Source of the DNA: an uncultured Clostridia bacterium
GTDB lineage: Bacteria > Bacillota > Clostridia > Christensenellales > DTU072
Assembly: GCA_944349655.1 (NCBI GenBank)
Contig: CALVNL010000006.1
Location: 1 to 59,996, forward strand
Direction of reading: 5' to 3'
Length of the DNA: 59,996 nt
This document shows, piece after piece, positions 26,901 to 35,010 of the stretch. The notes under the pieces were generated by a model, which saw nothing but the letters and a program-made list of their open reading frames with translations, was not told where the DNA came from and did no database searches. The position numbers and the translations under genes were made by a program. Each line of letters starts with the position of its first letter. The stretch's first letter is position 1.

Positions 26901-29897
26901 GGAAGAACGGAAACCTGCTTCGTTGGTGACCGAAAGCGCTATGTATCCGTAGAAACTCTGTCCGGTGAAATCGACTTCGAAAATAAAGGTTCCGTTGCCG
27001 TCGTAATCGCCGCCGTCGCAGACTATCCAGGCCCCTTTATTGATTTCCTCGGTCAGATCCTGCCCCGCCTTATAACCGATAAGCATATAGTAATAAGTAT
27101 AATTCCTTTTTTCCTCTTCGGTAAGATCCGCTTCCGTGCCTTCGTCGTCTTTTTGCAAAGTAATTCTTACCGAAAGGTTGCCGTCCGTCCATTTGTCGGA
27201 AGAAATTTCTCCCGAGGTGTCGGTAAGCAATTCGTACCTTATGGATATATTGAGAGTATTATAGGGTACGACCAGTCTGTAAGGACTGTAAATATCCGTG
27301 GTTTTGCTTTCTTCGAGGTAATTTATCGCTTTGCTGACGAGATAAAATTCCTTTACTATCTCCCCTTTCAGTCCCTGCGGTACGGAAATGTAAATTTCAT
27401 TCCCTTCCACTTTGACGAAAGCGTTTTTGTCGGTATCGAAATAATAATAATCGAAGTGCCCTTGTTGCGAAAGGTTGGAAAAGAGGGTAACCTTGACGTC
27501 TTTGCAAACGGACCCTATCGTGATTACGTTGTCTATAACTTCGGAAGACGTGCTTTCGCCGTCCACTTCGGTCGTTATGCTTTCCAACACGATGTCGCTT
27601 ATATCGATATTGGCGAGGAAGGACTCTTCGGTATAAATGCCGGACCCTGTATAAACTCTGAAACGGTATTCCTTACTCATCATTACCGTTGCTCCGTCGG
27701 GCAGTCCTATTTCTATATTGTAGATATAATATCTCCCGTCGGCGGTGTCTTCGGTCCCGTCGGGCTGACGAACGGAGGAACTTTCCTGCCAGACCAGCTC
27801 TCCGTTTTCGTTATAAATGGGGTTCCCCGACGCGTCCACGGCAAACGACATATCCTTTACGTAAACTCCGCTCACGCCGTCTTTTACTCTCAGGGTAACG
27901 ACGATACGCCCGTTGACCCATTGCCCGCTGGCGATATAAACCAGCCTGTCGTATCCGCTGATTTCGGGTTTGATGTAAGCGGTGGTTTCCACCGTGGGTT
28001 TCACCGTGTCGATCTTGATGACGTTGGGCGAAACGAAAGTGTTGGCGCTGCGTTTACCGGCCGCATTCTGTGCGTAAATCGTAAAGGTGGATTCGGCGCT
28101 TGCAGAAAGATAAAATCTGTAAACGGACATTCCCTCGGTATTCTCTACGGGAGCGTAATACTCTCCTTCGGCACGATAAAGAACTCCCGCTATATTCGTG
28201 GGCGAATAAAAGAACGTGTATTTTGCGGTGGGCTCGGTATATCCGGTAATGTTACCTTCATAGTCGCGTAAAATCTCAGAGTCGCTGGGAACGGTAACGT
28301 AAACGGGTATAGGCACCGCCGACCAACCCGAAGAATTGGTGGTATAGGTGATGTCCTGAACTTCGATATTGAACACGGAATTGACCAAAGTCACCGAGAA
28401 AACGGCTTCGGGGCTCTTTTTGCCCGCGCCGCTTATGACGTAGAATTTATATTGCCTTGCCGAAACGACTTCTTTGGTTATGGTGTCGGTGAGAATATAA
28501 CAGGTCTGCCCGTTCTGAAGAGAGGAAACCGTCATTTTGCGGTATTCGCCGAAACCGCCTTCGCCGTCGCCTACGGCGTAATAAAATTCCGCTCCGCTGT
28601 CGTTTACTATGTAATTGCCGTCCACGTCCCTGTTGAAAGCCTGAATGATGACCTGCCCGTTGGCGTAACCGGCTTTATAGGTAAAGTCCGCCTGATTAAA
28701 GACGGCGTTGAGGTTCTTGTTCTGAGTTTCGTCCTCGGGATCGGGCGTATAACCTTCCAGATAAATTACCGGAGAAATCTTGTCGATATTGACCTGGAAA
28801 GCGTTGCCGGAATTGTAGTTATAGACCACCCCTGCTCCGTTTACCGCGCGGAAACGAAGTCCCGCGGTGGTACGGTTGACCCTGTAAACGCTCCCTTCCA
28901 GTCGGGAATACGTTATGCCGTCGGTGGAAACCTGATACTCTATCGGGCTGACGCATTCGGAATTGTCGGAGAAGGAAAAAGTAACGTCGTTACAGCTCCA
29001 GCTGCCGTTACTGTAAGAAATTTCCGTCCCGTTCACGTCGGTGGTTCTCGCTTCGAGATTGAAGACGGGCTCCTTGGTGTCTATACTGACTTTCTTGCCG
29101 TATTCGTGGTATTGCGCATACCTTCTGGAAATGTCGGTAACCTTGAACATAACCGTCCCTTCCTTCAGACTGGAAGTCACCGTCACCGAGTTGGACGCCA
29201 TAGGTATCCACGTTTTGGTTTCGTCGGTCGCCTCTTTCCCGTCCACCGAATAGAAAAGCAATTCGTCTCCGGGGTTATAGGCGGTGTTGTTGGTTTCCAT
29301 ATAAAGCGTGGTAACGGTAAATCTTATCCCGTCGCCCAGCCATTCGCCGTTATATTCCGTCCAGGTTCCGTTTTTGTTGTATTCTCCCGTGACGGGGTTG
29401 TCGTTAGCGAAGCCTATATCGCTTTCGCCGAGGTTCATATTTATGGAAATTTTCCAGCGGACGGGATATAGTTCGTATTTCTGCACGCCGCTTTCGGTAT
29501 AAACTCTGCGGATGTAAACGTAAATGTTTACTTTGTTTTCGGAATTGTACTGTATTCTTTCGAAAGTCTTTCCGTCGTGAGTCACTTCGTCGTCCATGGG
29601 AAACGACGTCCAAGACGTAATGGAAGAAATGGTGTCGTCGACGTTTTTGGCGGATACGTAATACTGGAAACTGTCGTTGGGATTACCGGAAGCAAGGAAG
29701 AACAAAGACGTCGTGGTGGTAACGGTATCTCCGTTGGACAAATCGGTATAACCGTCGCCCGAAGCCACGGTAACCCTCGCGTCCCAATCCACCGCCTCCG
29801 CCGCGGGAGAACCCGCAACGAGAGGCAACGCCGCTCCGGTCAGAATCAGCGAAGCCAGAAACAAGATAATAAATAATAATTTAGAACTTTTTTTCAT
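23901..29897 (-). CDS. Giant secreted Ig-like repeat protein with C-terminal membrane anchor
   Basis: The 1998-residue protein has a signal peptide (about residues 1-35, ending near SPAAEA). A long series of Ig-like/OmpL47-type domains follows, each opened by an (I/V)D-xxxP linker: SIDTKEPVF, NIDKISPVI, KIDTVKPTV, RIDRTTPDT, AIDTAKPTF, KVDQVVPVF and NIDTIPPVI. A helical, coiled-coil-like part covers about residues 1580-1770. A short folded domain follows, then a membrane helix at about 1926-1950 (IIGGSLLVVIIIVVIIAG), with about 45 basic cytoplasmic residues after it. There is no LPXTG motif. It is probably an adhesin or wall-spanning stalk. The start follows GAGG and an AAGGA further upstream. 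It heads a long run of minus-strand genes. Confidence 0.9.
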   Translation of the reverse strand: MKKSSKLLFIILFLASLILTGAALPLVAGSPAAEAVDWDARVTVASGDGYTDLSNGDTVTTTTSLFFLASGNPNDSFQYYVSAKNVDDTISSITSWTSFPMDDEVTHDGKTFERIQYNSENKVNIYVYIRRVYTESGVQKYELYPVRWKISINMNLGESDIGFANDNPVTGEYNKNGTWTEYNGEWLGDGIRFTVTTLYMETNNTAYNPGDELLFYSVDGKEATDETKTWIPMASNSVTVTSSLKEGTVMFKVTDISRRYAQYHEYGKKVSIDTKEPVFNLEARTTDVNGTEISYSNGSWSCNDVTFSFSDNSECVSPIEYQVSTDGITYSRLEGSVYRVNRTTAGLRFRAVNGAGVVYNYNSGNAFQVNIDKISPVIYLEGYTPDPEDETQNKNLNAVFNQADFTYKAGYANGQVIIQAFNRDVDGNYIVNDSGAEFYYAVGDGEGGFGEYRKMTVSSLQNGQTCYILTDTITKEVVSARQYKFYVISGAGKKSPEAVFSVTLVNSVFNIEVQDITYTTNSSGWSAVPIPVYVTVPSDSEILRDYEGNITGYTEPTAKYTFFYSPTNIAGVLYRAEGEYYAPVENTEGMSVYRFYLSASAESTFTIYAQNAAGKRSANTFVSPNVIKIDTVKPTVETTAYIKPEISGYDRLVYIASGQWVNGRIVVTLRVKDGVSGVYVKDMSFAVDASGNPIYNENGELVWQESSSVRQPDGTEDTADGRYYIYNIEIGLPDGATVMMSKEYRFRVYTGSGIYTEESFLANIDISDIVLESITTEVDGESTSSEVIDNVITIGSVCKDVKVTLFSNLSQQGHFDYYYFDTDKNAFVKVEGNEIYISVPQGLKGEIVKEFYLVSKAINYLEESKTTDIYSPYRLVVPYNTLNISIRYELLTDTSGEISSDKWTDGNLSVRITLQKDDEGTEADLTEEEKRNYTYYYMLIGYKAGQDLTEEINKGAWIVCDGGDYDGNGTFIFEVDFTGQSFYGYIALSVTNEAGFRSSTAGDVIRLMRIDRTTPDTSDMIITSSGINEESNLDGKRTITYYTKDALTLSPKQFSDRSAISYYYYAMSGEDDVSYPRDNPTSDNLNGWTKLTSDLVIPAENATFYYIFYIVNELGNYTEGVADGQYTVLYKFVVDTSAMGGNLSYNPNDGGYFDQSLNMYAYIWKENAKITLYATSSNTLVRYYYSIDDGKTWALYVQGGTEFFQPGEANAVELVFNGEVFPEGVNSAFTFKAVNKAGAEYIFDQKIYIAIDTAKPTFEITTTVNGVPYNGGDDNLSSESAANWSNIPVTINIEMTTVNASGYKLEYQITYSTDTGLYSTPFRETPALTGFTTDRLDGFDRNRDALVTIRATSRADSDKYTEETVRIKVDQVVPVFSLTGLASNDDSSQSRVISSGEWTNYKQVTITKAADANHKNVSGVTYTYVYTDLESTTGATGNWPEGNLTYDKICTLTVTATTDAGLTHTEVFQVNIDTIPPVIKFKNSEEIQVVENEIHYIDLQVYIEEENIEICEYITVKGETRGFALDPTGYILSTSSVDNSTRYDPANNNEEYRGYVKIYVKDYAGNTATFELYIHPFALDVNNVTLSDADRRTVEKYEEDLNAAESYMEPSRVVYFRNLISRLKDRITTLENEIETYRAYLERLSQRTSFELKSDYPEMYEYLETYNNYALYGQAWIQDAIKGDASSKYYGYFENLLVVFESLQKEMDMVYAVEDSVKKLPAINMAEAGDYNDVLRVYDAYNDMTTDQKSCFTTNLYTKLLALKKRCEILLLSDEETGVNLDAQFAPGAKIKVETFSSDSEYFTNAQSALFSATTEDDARAVISIYRVSLTGAASQTATGDIIVNLPIPEDYRQYIRFAVYKLGADGTVTPIEGMKIEGDGKSVTFTSDELSTFVLAAKANIQANVNTEETYGTFLGLDLDVEMIRTLAIIGGSLLVVIIIVVIIAGIRHKRFLNTYNRAYKSGIYRRGIQNIPKGNTVPRENPLNPEDRVREQRKPY

Positions 29898-29954
29898 ATC
29901 CTCAATTCCTTAAAACGTCCTTTTCGGCAAAAGACACTTTTCCAGTGTATTTAT

Positions 29955-29983
29955 ATAATAACATATATACTTCTCTAAAACAA
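29955..29983 (-). promoter_or_regulatory. Sigma-A promoter of the giant Ig-like protein gene
   Basis: Minus strand TTGTTT (29978-29983), 17-base spacer, TATTAT (29955-29960). It lies 57 bases upstream of the ATG at 29897. No other convincing promoter was seen before the aldolase genes, so it may serve the whole run down to 15378. Confidence 0.65.
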
Positions 29984-30102
29984 TACCCTTGCGGAATTTT
30001 TTTGCCAGTTTCTGCCGCAGGTAAAAACCTCTCCTTTAACTCGGAAAAAAGTTGTCTTAGGACGGTAAGATATGTTAACATAAGAAAAAACGGAGAAAAA
30101 TC

Positions 30103-30933
30103 ATGTTGGATTCTTTCGATTACAAAGAACCTCGTTGCGCTTTCTGCGACGGGAAAGAATTTTATTATCCCGACTCGAACGCCCCAAAGGGGCGTATCCC
30201 TGTCGACAGAGTGACGGCGAAACTGGACGCTCTGTTAGGGAAAAAAGATTACGAGGGAGCAAAATCTCACCTTTCCTACTGGCTCAAAGAAGCCGAAGAC
30301 TTAGGCGACGAAAGAGGCGCTTTGGCAATACTCAACGAAATGACGGGATTTTACCGTAAAACGGCTATGGAAAAAGAAGGACTGGAAGCCGTGGAAAAAG
30401 CCGTGGCTTTATGCGGGAAACTCGCCCTCGACGACTGCGTGGAAGGGGCGACGGTTTTATTGAACTCGGCTACTGCTTTGCACTCCTTCGGCAAAACCGA
30501 AAAAGCTCTGTCTTTATACGGAAAAGCGGCGAAAATTTACGAAAGGGACCTCCGTCCCGACGACGCCCGTCTGGCAGGACTATACAACAACAGAGCGACT
30601 TCCTACGCCTCTTCCGGAATGCTCGCCGAAGCCGAAAAAGGTTATCTCGACGCTTTGAAAATCCTGGAAAAACAAGAAAATTCCTTAAACGAAATCGCCG
30701 TAACGTACGTCAATCTGGCTCACGTTTACGAAGCCGACGGGCAAAAAACTTTCTTCGACATAAAAGACGCTTTGGAAAAAGCTTACCTTTACCTCACCGA
30801 CGAAAAGACGAAAAAAGACGCCTACAACGCTTTTATGTGCGAAAAATGCGCTCCGTCCTTCGATTATTTCGGATACGGCGACAAAGGCGAAGACCTGCTT
30901 ACTCGGGCAAAGGAGATCTATGAAAGGACTTGA
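30103..30933 (+). CDS. Tetratricopeptide-repeat protein with N-terminal Cys pair
   Basis: The 276-residue soluble protein opens with CAFCDGKEFYYP, a possible metal-binding knuckle. A helical TPR array follows, with repeats such as ALALHSFGKTEKALSLYGKA-like and YNNRATSYASSGMLAEAEKGY units over about residues 60-260. TPR arrays bind partner proteins. The downstream DUF4037 gene overlaps it by 14 bases, and the two families are often neighbours in Clostridia, so they probably act together. The start follows ACGGAG 7 bases upstream. No enzymatic motif seen. Confidence 0.82.
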   Translation: MLDSFDYKEPRCAFCDGKEFYYPDSNAPKGRIPVDRVTAKLDALLGKKDYEGAKSHLSYWLKEAEDLGDERGALAILNEMTGFYRKTAMEKEGLEAVEKAVALCGKLALDDCVEGATVLLNSATALHSFGKTEKALSLYGKAAKIYERDLRPDDARLAGLYNNRATSYASSGMLAEAEKGYLDALKILEKQENSLNEIAVTYVNLAHVYEADGQKTFFDIKDALEKAYLYLTDEKTKKDAYNAFMCEKCAPSFDYFGYGDKGEDLLTRAKEIYERT

Positions 30934-31846
30934 ACTTGCGGAAAAATATTACGCTCTTTACGGAAAAGAAGCCATAAAAAAGGCGTTTCCCGATTATGAA
31001 AATCAAATTGCCGTGGGACTGGTCGGAGAAGGTTCGGAGTGTTACGGTTACGACGACGACGTTTCCGCCGATCACGACTTCGAACCGAGATTTTTTATGT
31101 GGATACCCCGTTCTCTCGAAAAAGAAATCGGTTTTCGGCTGGAAAGACTTTACGCCAAACTGCCGAAAGAACTGGACGGATATAAGGTAAATCCCGTTGC
31201 CCCCGTCGGAGAAACCAGAAGAGGCGTTTCGGTTATAGAAGATTTCTATAAGCGTTTCCTCGGCACCGAGGACGCCCCGACCTCCGTAGAGCAATGGCTC
31301 TTTATCCCCTCTTGCTATCTTTCCGAAGCCACCAACGGAAAAGTGTTCCGCGACGACAGCGGAGTTTTTTCACAAATACGACAAAAAATCGCTTCTTATC
31401 CCGAAGAAATACGTCTTAAAAAAATCGCTTCTTCGCTGTTTTCGATGGGACAATCGGGACAGTATAATTACGGACGAAGCCGACAAAGAAAAGAATTCGG
31501 GGCGGCAAAACTCGCCCTTAACGAGTTCGTAACCTCCGCTCTCGAGTGTATTCATCTTATAAACGGAAAGTATTGTCCTTTTTACAAATGGGCGTTCCGC
31601 TCCTTAAGAGAACTCCCTTTGCTTGCGGAAACCGAACCCGCATTGGAATATCTTTTGAACGAATCGGAAGAAAATTCCGACAAAACCGAAACCGTGGAGG
31701 AATTGGCTTCCCTCATAATTATGGAATTGCAGAAACAGAATATAACCGACGAAAAGTGCAACGGACTGGTCACTCACGCCTATTCGGTAAACTATAAAAT
31801 CAAAGACGGATTTTTAAGAAATCTGCCTGTTCCCGCAGGAAGATAA
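30920..31846 (+). CDS. DUF4037 nucleotidyltransferase-like protein
   Basis: The 308-residue protein has the DUF4037 signature GEGSECYGYDDDVSADHDFEPRF, with an acidic cluster like the metal site of nucleotidyltransferase-fold enzymes. A helical C-terminal region contains GQYNYGRSRQRKEFGAAKLAL. The family's chemistry is not established. Its start lies inside the end of the TPR gene, so the two are translationally coupled. The message ends at the terminator at 31921-31942. Confidence 0.83.
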   Translation: MKGLELAEKYYALYGKEAIKKAFPDYENQIAVGLVGEGSECYGYDDDVSADHDFEPRFFMWIPRSLEKEIGFRLERLYAKLPKELDGYKVNPVAPVGETRRGVSVIEDFYKRFLGTEDAPTSVEQWLFIPSCYLSEATNGKVFRDDSGVFSQIRQKIASYPEEIRLKKIASSLFSMGQSGQYNYGRSRQRKEFGAAKLALNEFVTSALECIHLINGKYCPFYKWAFRSLRELPLLAETEPALEYLLNESEENSDKTETVEELASLIIMELQKQNITDEKCNGLVTHAYSVNYKIKDGFLRNLPVPAGR

Positions 31847-31920
31847 CCGAGAAAAATTTTTCATAAAAAATACGGTTTTCGGAAAAACCGCATTGAGAAA
31901 ATTTCAGAAAAACAGACAAA

Positions 31921-31942
31921 AACCGCACCTTTCGGTGCGGTT
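31921..31942. terminator. Bidirectional terminator
   Basis: A perfect 9-bp stem (aaccgcacc with ggtgcggtt) has a 4-base loop. T runs follow on both strands: gTTTTTT on plus, and TTTTTGTCTG on minus. It ends the DUF4037 message and the convergent zinc-ribbon message. Confidence 0.85.
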
Positions 31943-31956
31943 GTTTTTTACGTTTA

Positions 31957-32412
31957 TTACTCGTCTTCTTCCTCGCCGTCTTCGGGTTTCTCTTCGTCCT
32001 CGTCGAACTCCTCTTCATCGAGGTCCTCGTCGAACTCTTCGTCAAATTCTTCGTCGAACTCCTCTTCTTCGTCCTCCGCAAGACCTTCCAGGCTCAATTC
32101 CATATCGTCGTCGAGGTCGTCTGCGGCGGCGTTTTCTTCTTCGTCTTCTCCCCAGTCGGGTTCGACGTCGTCGATATCGTTGCGCTTTTCTTCCTCTTCT
32201 TCCATTTCGGCGGCGCAGGACTCGCAGATTTTTTCACCGTCGTTGAGGTAGTTCACCTTGCAACGAGGGCAGATCGCTGCGTCCTCTTCTTCGTCGTTAA
32301 ACTCCTCGTTATGAGAAATACCCCTCAGTTCTTCCTTGCATATTTCGCAATAATCCTCGTCTTCGAGAATATAATTTATTTCGCATCTCGGGCATTTTTT
32401 ATACTTAGGCAT
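31957..32412 (-). CDS. Double zinc-ribbon protein with long acidic tail
   Basis: The 151-residue protein starts at the ATG at 32412, 6 bases after GGAGGG; a GTG two codons earlier is too close to that site. Two zinc ribbons are visible: CPRC...CEIC (about residues 7-25) and CPRC...CESC (about 48-67). The remaining 80 residues are almost entirely Asp and Glu, with a tandem EEFDEEFDE phrase. Such acidic tails can mimic DNA or bind basic proteins, so a role near RNA polymerase or the ribosome is possible but unproven. I do not recognise a named family. It has an unusual promoter/terminator overlap upstream. Confidence 0.75.
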   Translation of the reverse strand: MPKYKKCPRCEINYILEDEDYCEICKEELRGISHNEEFNDEEEDAAICPRCKVNYLNDGEKICESCAAEMEEEEEKRNDIDDVEPDWGEDEEENAAADDLDDDMELSLEGLAEDEEEEFDEEFDEEFDEDLDEEEFDEDEEKPEDGEEEDE

Positions 32413-32423
32413 ATACACCCTCC

Positions 32424-32460
32424 AAAAAAATATCCAAACCGCTTTTTACGATTTGGATAT
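32424..32460 (-). terminator. Terminator of the propeller-like lipoprotein gene, overlapping the next start site
   Basis: On the minus strand, ATATCCAAA (32460-32452), a 13-base loop, TTTGGATAT (32438-32430) and a T run to 32424 form a terminator 60 bases after the stop at 32520. It ends directly before the GGAGGG of the zinc-ribbon gene. The expected start point of the promoter at 32461-32489 falls inside its 5' arm. Confidence 0.75.
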
Positions 32461-32489
32461 ATTATATTTACTATCTGCGTTTTTGTAAA
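32461..32489 (-). promoter_or_regulatory. Sigma-A promoter of the zinc-ribbon gene
   Basis: Minus strand TTTACA (32484-32489), exactly 17 bases, TATAAT (32461-32466). The predicted start is near 32454, which leaves a leader of about 42 bases. Confidence 0.82.
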
Positions 32490-32519
32490 CCCTTTTTAAT
32501 ATAAATTTTTTAATTATTT

Positions 32520-33914
32520 TCAGAACGCCGCGACTATGTCCGCTTCGGTAATCAGTCCGAGGATTTTTCCCTTCGCGGTATCGGTCTCCGAAGTGGTTTC
32601 TTCGGGGATAACGTAATAATATGCGTTATTGCTTATGTCGGAATTGAAATAATAAATAACCGAACCTATCTTTTCGGGCGCAAGATAGCTGGAGTCGCAG
32701 GAAGCGGAGAAGATTTTGTAAGCGTTGTCCTCCACGAATTTATATCCTTCTCCCTCTTTGGCGAGAATGCGTATCCTGTAATAAACGCTGTCCTTAAGAT
32801 ACCACAGATAAACCGCGTCGGAAGTCGTCTCCACGTCGAAAACGGTGACCGTTCCGGAAATATTCAGACTTTCTATTCCGTCGCTGCCGGGAACTCTGGT
32901 GCCGTCGGCGTTGAAGGCGTCGAGTTTGCCCGAGCTAAGTCCGAGATAATAGTCTCCCGCTTTGTAGAAATCGGTATAAGCGAGGTTGGTGGTCCCGGTG
33001 GAATTAAGCGTATAACGGGCTTCTTTGGTTTTATCAAACGCGAAACCGTCCTTGGAATAAAGATAGGAATACACGCCGGTTTCGGGAGTGTTGACTCCGT
33101 CGTCGGTCTTACTGTAGAAAAGCCTTATGTTTTCCCCTTCGTCGATAGCCGAAAGAAGGGCGAACGTGTAGTTGGTGTCGGGAGAACCGAGCTTTTCCGC
33201 GTCGAGTATTGTTTTGACTTCGCCGCCGCCAAGGGGATATACCTTGACGATATAATCGGTAGTGGAATCTTCCGCGTAATTCATAAAGAACAGATATTCC
33301 TCGCCGAAAATGTAATCCGTCAGAATGTTTTCCGCCACGGTAGTCTCGGGGAATTTGGAATTATTGATATCCACGGAAAAAATCGCGCTGTTGCGGATAT
33401 AAACGAGTTTTCCTTCCACCACTTTGAATACCACGGTATGATCGGAAAATTCGGCAATTACGGAAGTGTCCGTTCCGTCGACTTTGGTACGCATTATGAC
33501 CGACTGGGAGGTCTTGGGGTTTCCGTCGCCGTCGAGTTCGGTGGAAGTCGTGGCGTAATAAATATAGTCGTCCACAATGTAAATTCCGCCGTAGGTCTTA
33601 TCGGTGCCGTACACGTTCTTGGGGACGATAACCTGCGCCTCTCCCGAAGGAACGCCGTTGGTCAACGCAACTCTGCACACCGCTCCCTTTACCACTTCGC
33701 CGAAAGTGTTGGAGGCGGTTTCTCCGGCATAACCGTTCACGAAATAAAGGTAATTTCCGTAAACCACCGCCATACCGCCGTTGGAGGCCACCACGTCGCT
33801 GAACTCCGTGGCGATGGCGTCCTGCTTGAGATTTTCGGTACAGCCGCCGATTACTACCGCAGCGGTCACGACTACCAGTAACGCCGCAAACAATATAGTC
33901 AATTTCTTTTTCAT
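32520..33914 (-). CDS. Lipoprotein with propeller-like (DUF5050-type) repeats
   Basis: The ATG at 33914 (MKKKLTILF) was preferred because GGAG lies 5 bases upstream; an ORF extension to 33932 adds only six codons. The 464-residue protein has a signal peptide and lipobox IGGC. It then has repeated Y-Y/F-x-N/S strands such as NYLYFVNGYAG, DYIYYATTSTE, EYLFFMNYAED and SVIYYFNSDIS, the pattern of DUF5050-like beta propellers in Clostridial surface lipoproteins. No catalytic residues are apparent. It is probably a binding or sensing surface protein. It has its own promoter and terminator. Confidence 0.8.
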   Translation of the reverse strand: MKKKLTILFAALLVVVTAAVVIGGCTENLKQDAIATEFSDVVASNGGMAVVYGNYLYFVNGYAGETASNTFGEVVKGAVCRVALTNGVPSGEAQVIVPKNVYGTDKTYGGIYIVDDYIYYATTSTELDGDGNPKTSQSVIMRTKVDGTDTSVIAEFSDHTVVFKVVEGKLVYIRNSAIFSVDINNSKFPETTVAENILTDYIFGEEYLFFMNYAEDSTTDYIVKVYPLGGGEVKTILDAEKLGSPDTNYTFALLSAIDEGENIRLFYSKTDDGVNTPETGVYSYLYSKDGFAFDKTKEARYTLNSTGTTNLAYTDFYKAGDYYLGLSSGKLDAFNADGTRVPGSDGIESLNISGTVTVFDVETTSDAVYLWYLKDSVYYRIRILAKEGEGYKFVEDNAYKIFSASCDSSYLAPEKIGSVIYYFNSDISNNAYYYVIPEETTSETDTAKGKILGLITEADIVAAF

Positions 33915-33953
33915 ATTTTCTCCAAAATTCAAAAAATATAAATAATCTTGTTA

Positions 33954-33982
33954 ATTATATAATAATTTCCGACGGATTGCAA
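33954..33982 (-). promoter_or_regulatory. Sigma-A promoter of the propeller-like lipoprotein
   Basis: Minus strand TTGCAA (33977-33982), 17-base spacer, TATAAT (33954-33959). It sits 39 bases upstream of the ATG at 33914. Confidence 0.82.
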
Positions 33983-34011
33983 TAGTTTTTTCACAATTCC
34001 GCTCCGTCCGC

Positions 34012-34857
34012 TCAGGCGAGGTCCGATACCGTGTCGGTAATGACGTAATCCGCCCCTTCGGAAACGAGTTTCTTTATCAGCTCCGGATCGTTGACGGTAT
34101 AAACGGCATAATAACATTCGGCTTTATGCGCCCGCTCCAAAGCCGCAACGGTGAATGCGTCGCTCCTTACGGCGATATTATATCCCATTCGGGTATAAAA
34201 AAACGCCTTTACCCGACTCGACGTGAATAACTGCACGGTGTAGTAAGGATAGGCTCTGTATAACCGCCCCATAACGTCTTTGTTGAAACCGCAATACACC
34301 ACCTTCCTGTAGGAAAGATATTTGTTTACCAAGGTGACGAGTTCGACGATTTCCTCTTCGTCAAAGTCCTGTTTAATTTCTATGAAAGCGGTTTTTCGGG
34401 ATACCGAACACTGCAAAAGAAACTCCTGAAGCGTACATATTCTGTAATCTACGGATTTGTCTGCGTCGTGGACGGAACCGCTCGTGTCAAGGGGCAGATT
34501 TTTTATTTCGTCGTAAGTCGAAGCCGCCACCGAAACGGATTTGTCGAGGAAGGGATTGTCGTCGTGACTGCATACGAAAACCCCGTCGGAAGTCATTCTG
34601 ACGTCGGTTTCGATCCCCTGGAAAAAGCTCTCCTTCGCCGCAGCTTCGAACGCTTGAGTCGTGTTGTCGAAATACAATGCCGAATATCCTCTGTGCGCAA
34701 CGAAACGGGTCCCTACGTCCTCCCACGCTCCCGCGCCTTCCACGCTGTTGACGGAAATATAGGCTATTCCCGCCCAAAGTATTATCATAGGGACGGCTAT
34801 AGCCACCGTGATTACGGCAATAATTTGTTTGCGACTGAGTTTTTTCTTTTCCTTCAT
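34012..34857 (-). CDS. Membrane-anchored glycerophosphodiester phosphodiesterase
   Basis: The 281-residue protein starts at the ATG at 34857. It has one N-terminal membrane helix (about residues 13-36) and a GDPD TIM-barrel outside. Catalytic and metal motifs are present: FVAHRGY, GIETDVRMTSDG, CSHDDNPF, FIEIKQ and the closing NDPELIKKLVSEGADYVITD. GDPDs hydrolyse deacylated phospholipids or teichoic-acid-type polymers to glycerol 3-phosphate. The usual Glu before Asn-Thr in the HRG block is replaced (FDNTTQAF). There is no real Shine-Dalgarno site, and a promoter -10 lies only 7 bases from the ATG. An ORF extension to 34926 overlaps that promoter and was not used. Confidence 0.85.
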   Translation of the reverse strand: MKEKKKLSRKQIIAVITVAIAVPMIILWAGIAYISVNSVEGAGAWEDVGTRFVAHRGYSALYFDNTTQAFEAAAKESFFQGIETDVRMTSDGVFVCSHDDNPFLDKSVSVAASTYDEIKNLPLDTSGSVHDADKSVDYRICTLQEFLLQCSVSRKTAFIEIKQDFDEEEIVELVTLVNKYLSYRKVVYCGFNKDVMGRLYRAYPYYTVQLFTSSRVKAFFYTRMGYNIAVRSDAFTVAALERAHKAECYYAVYTVNDPELIKKLVSEGADYVITDTVSDLA

Positions 34858-34864
34858 ACCTTCA

Positions 34865-34893
34865 ATGATAACCTTTTCCGTCCTCGGGCGCAA
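34865..34893 (-). promoter_or_regulatory. Candidate promoter giving a leaderless GDPD message
   Basis: Minus strand TTGCGC (34888-34893), 17 bases, TATCAT (34865-34870), then 7 bases to the ATG at 34857. A start at the usual distance would fall on the first base of the start codon or one base before it. The -35 is only a partial match. Confidence 0.5.
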
Positions 34894-34919
34894 GCGTTTC
34901 CCTCCCGCAAAAACCCGCA

Positions 34920-34949
34920 TTGACAATAAAATTCCTCTTAATGTATCAT
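34920..34949 (+). promoter_or_regulatory. Sigma-A promoter of the MFS carrier gene
   Basis: Plus strand TTGACA (34920-34925), 18 bases, TATCAT (34944-34949), 61 bases before the ATG at 35011. It is divergent from the GDPD promoter. Confidence 0.75.
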
Positions 34950-35010
34950 AAAATTATAACGAAAAGGATTTTTACGGAGAAAATCACCGTTCCTTAAGGG
35001 AGGGCAGAAA

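Noticed and set aside
25173-28271. A 1032-codon plus-strand ORF
   Set aside because: It is the antisense shadow of the 1998-residue Ig-like gene, with no ribosome site or recognisable motif.
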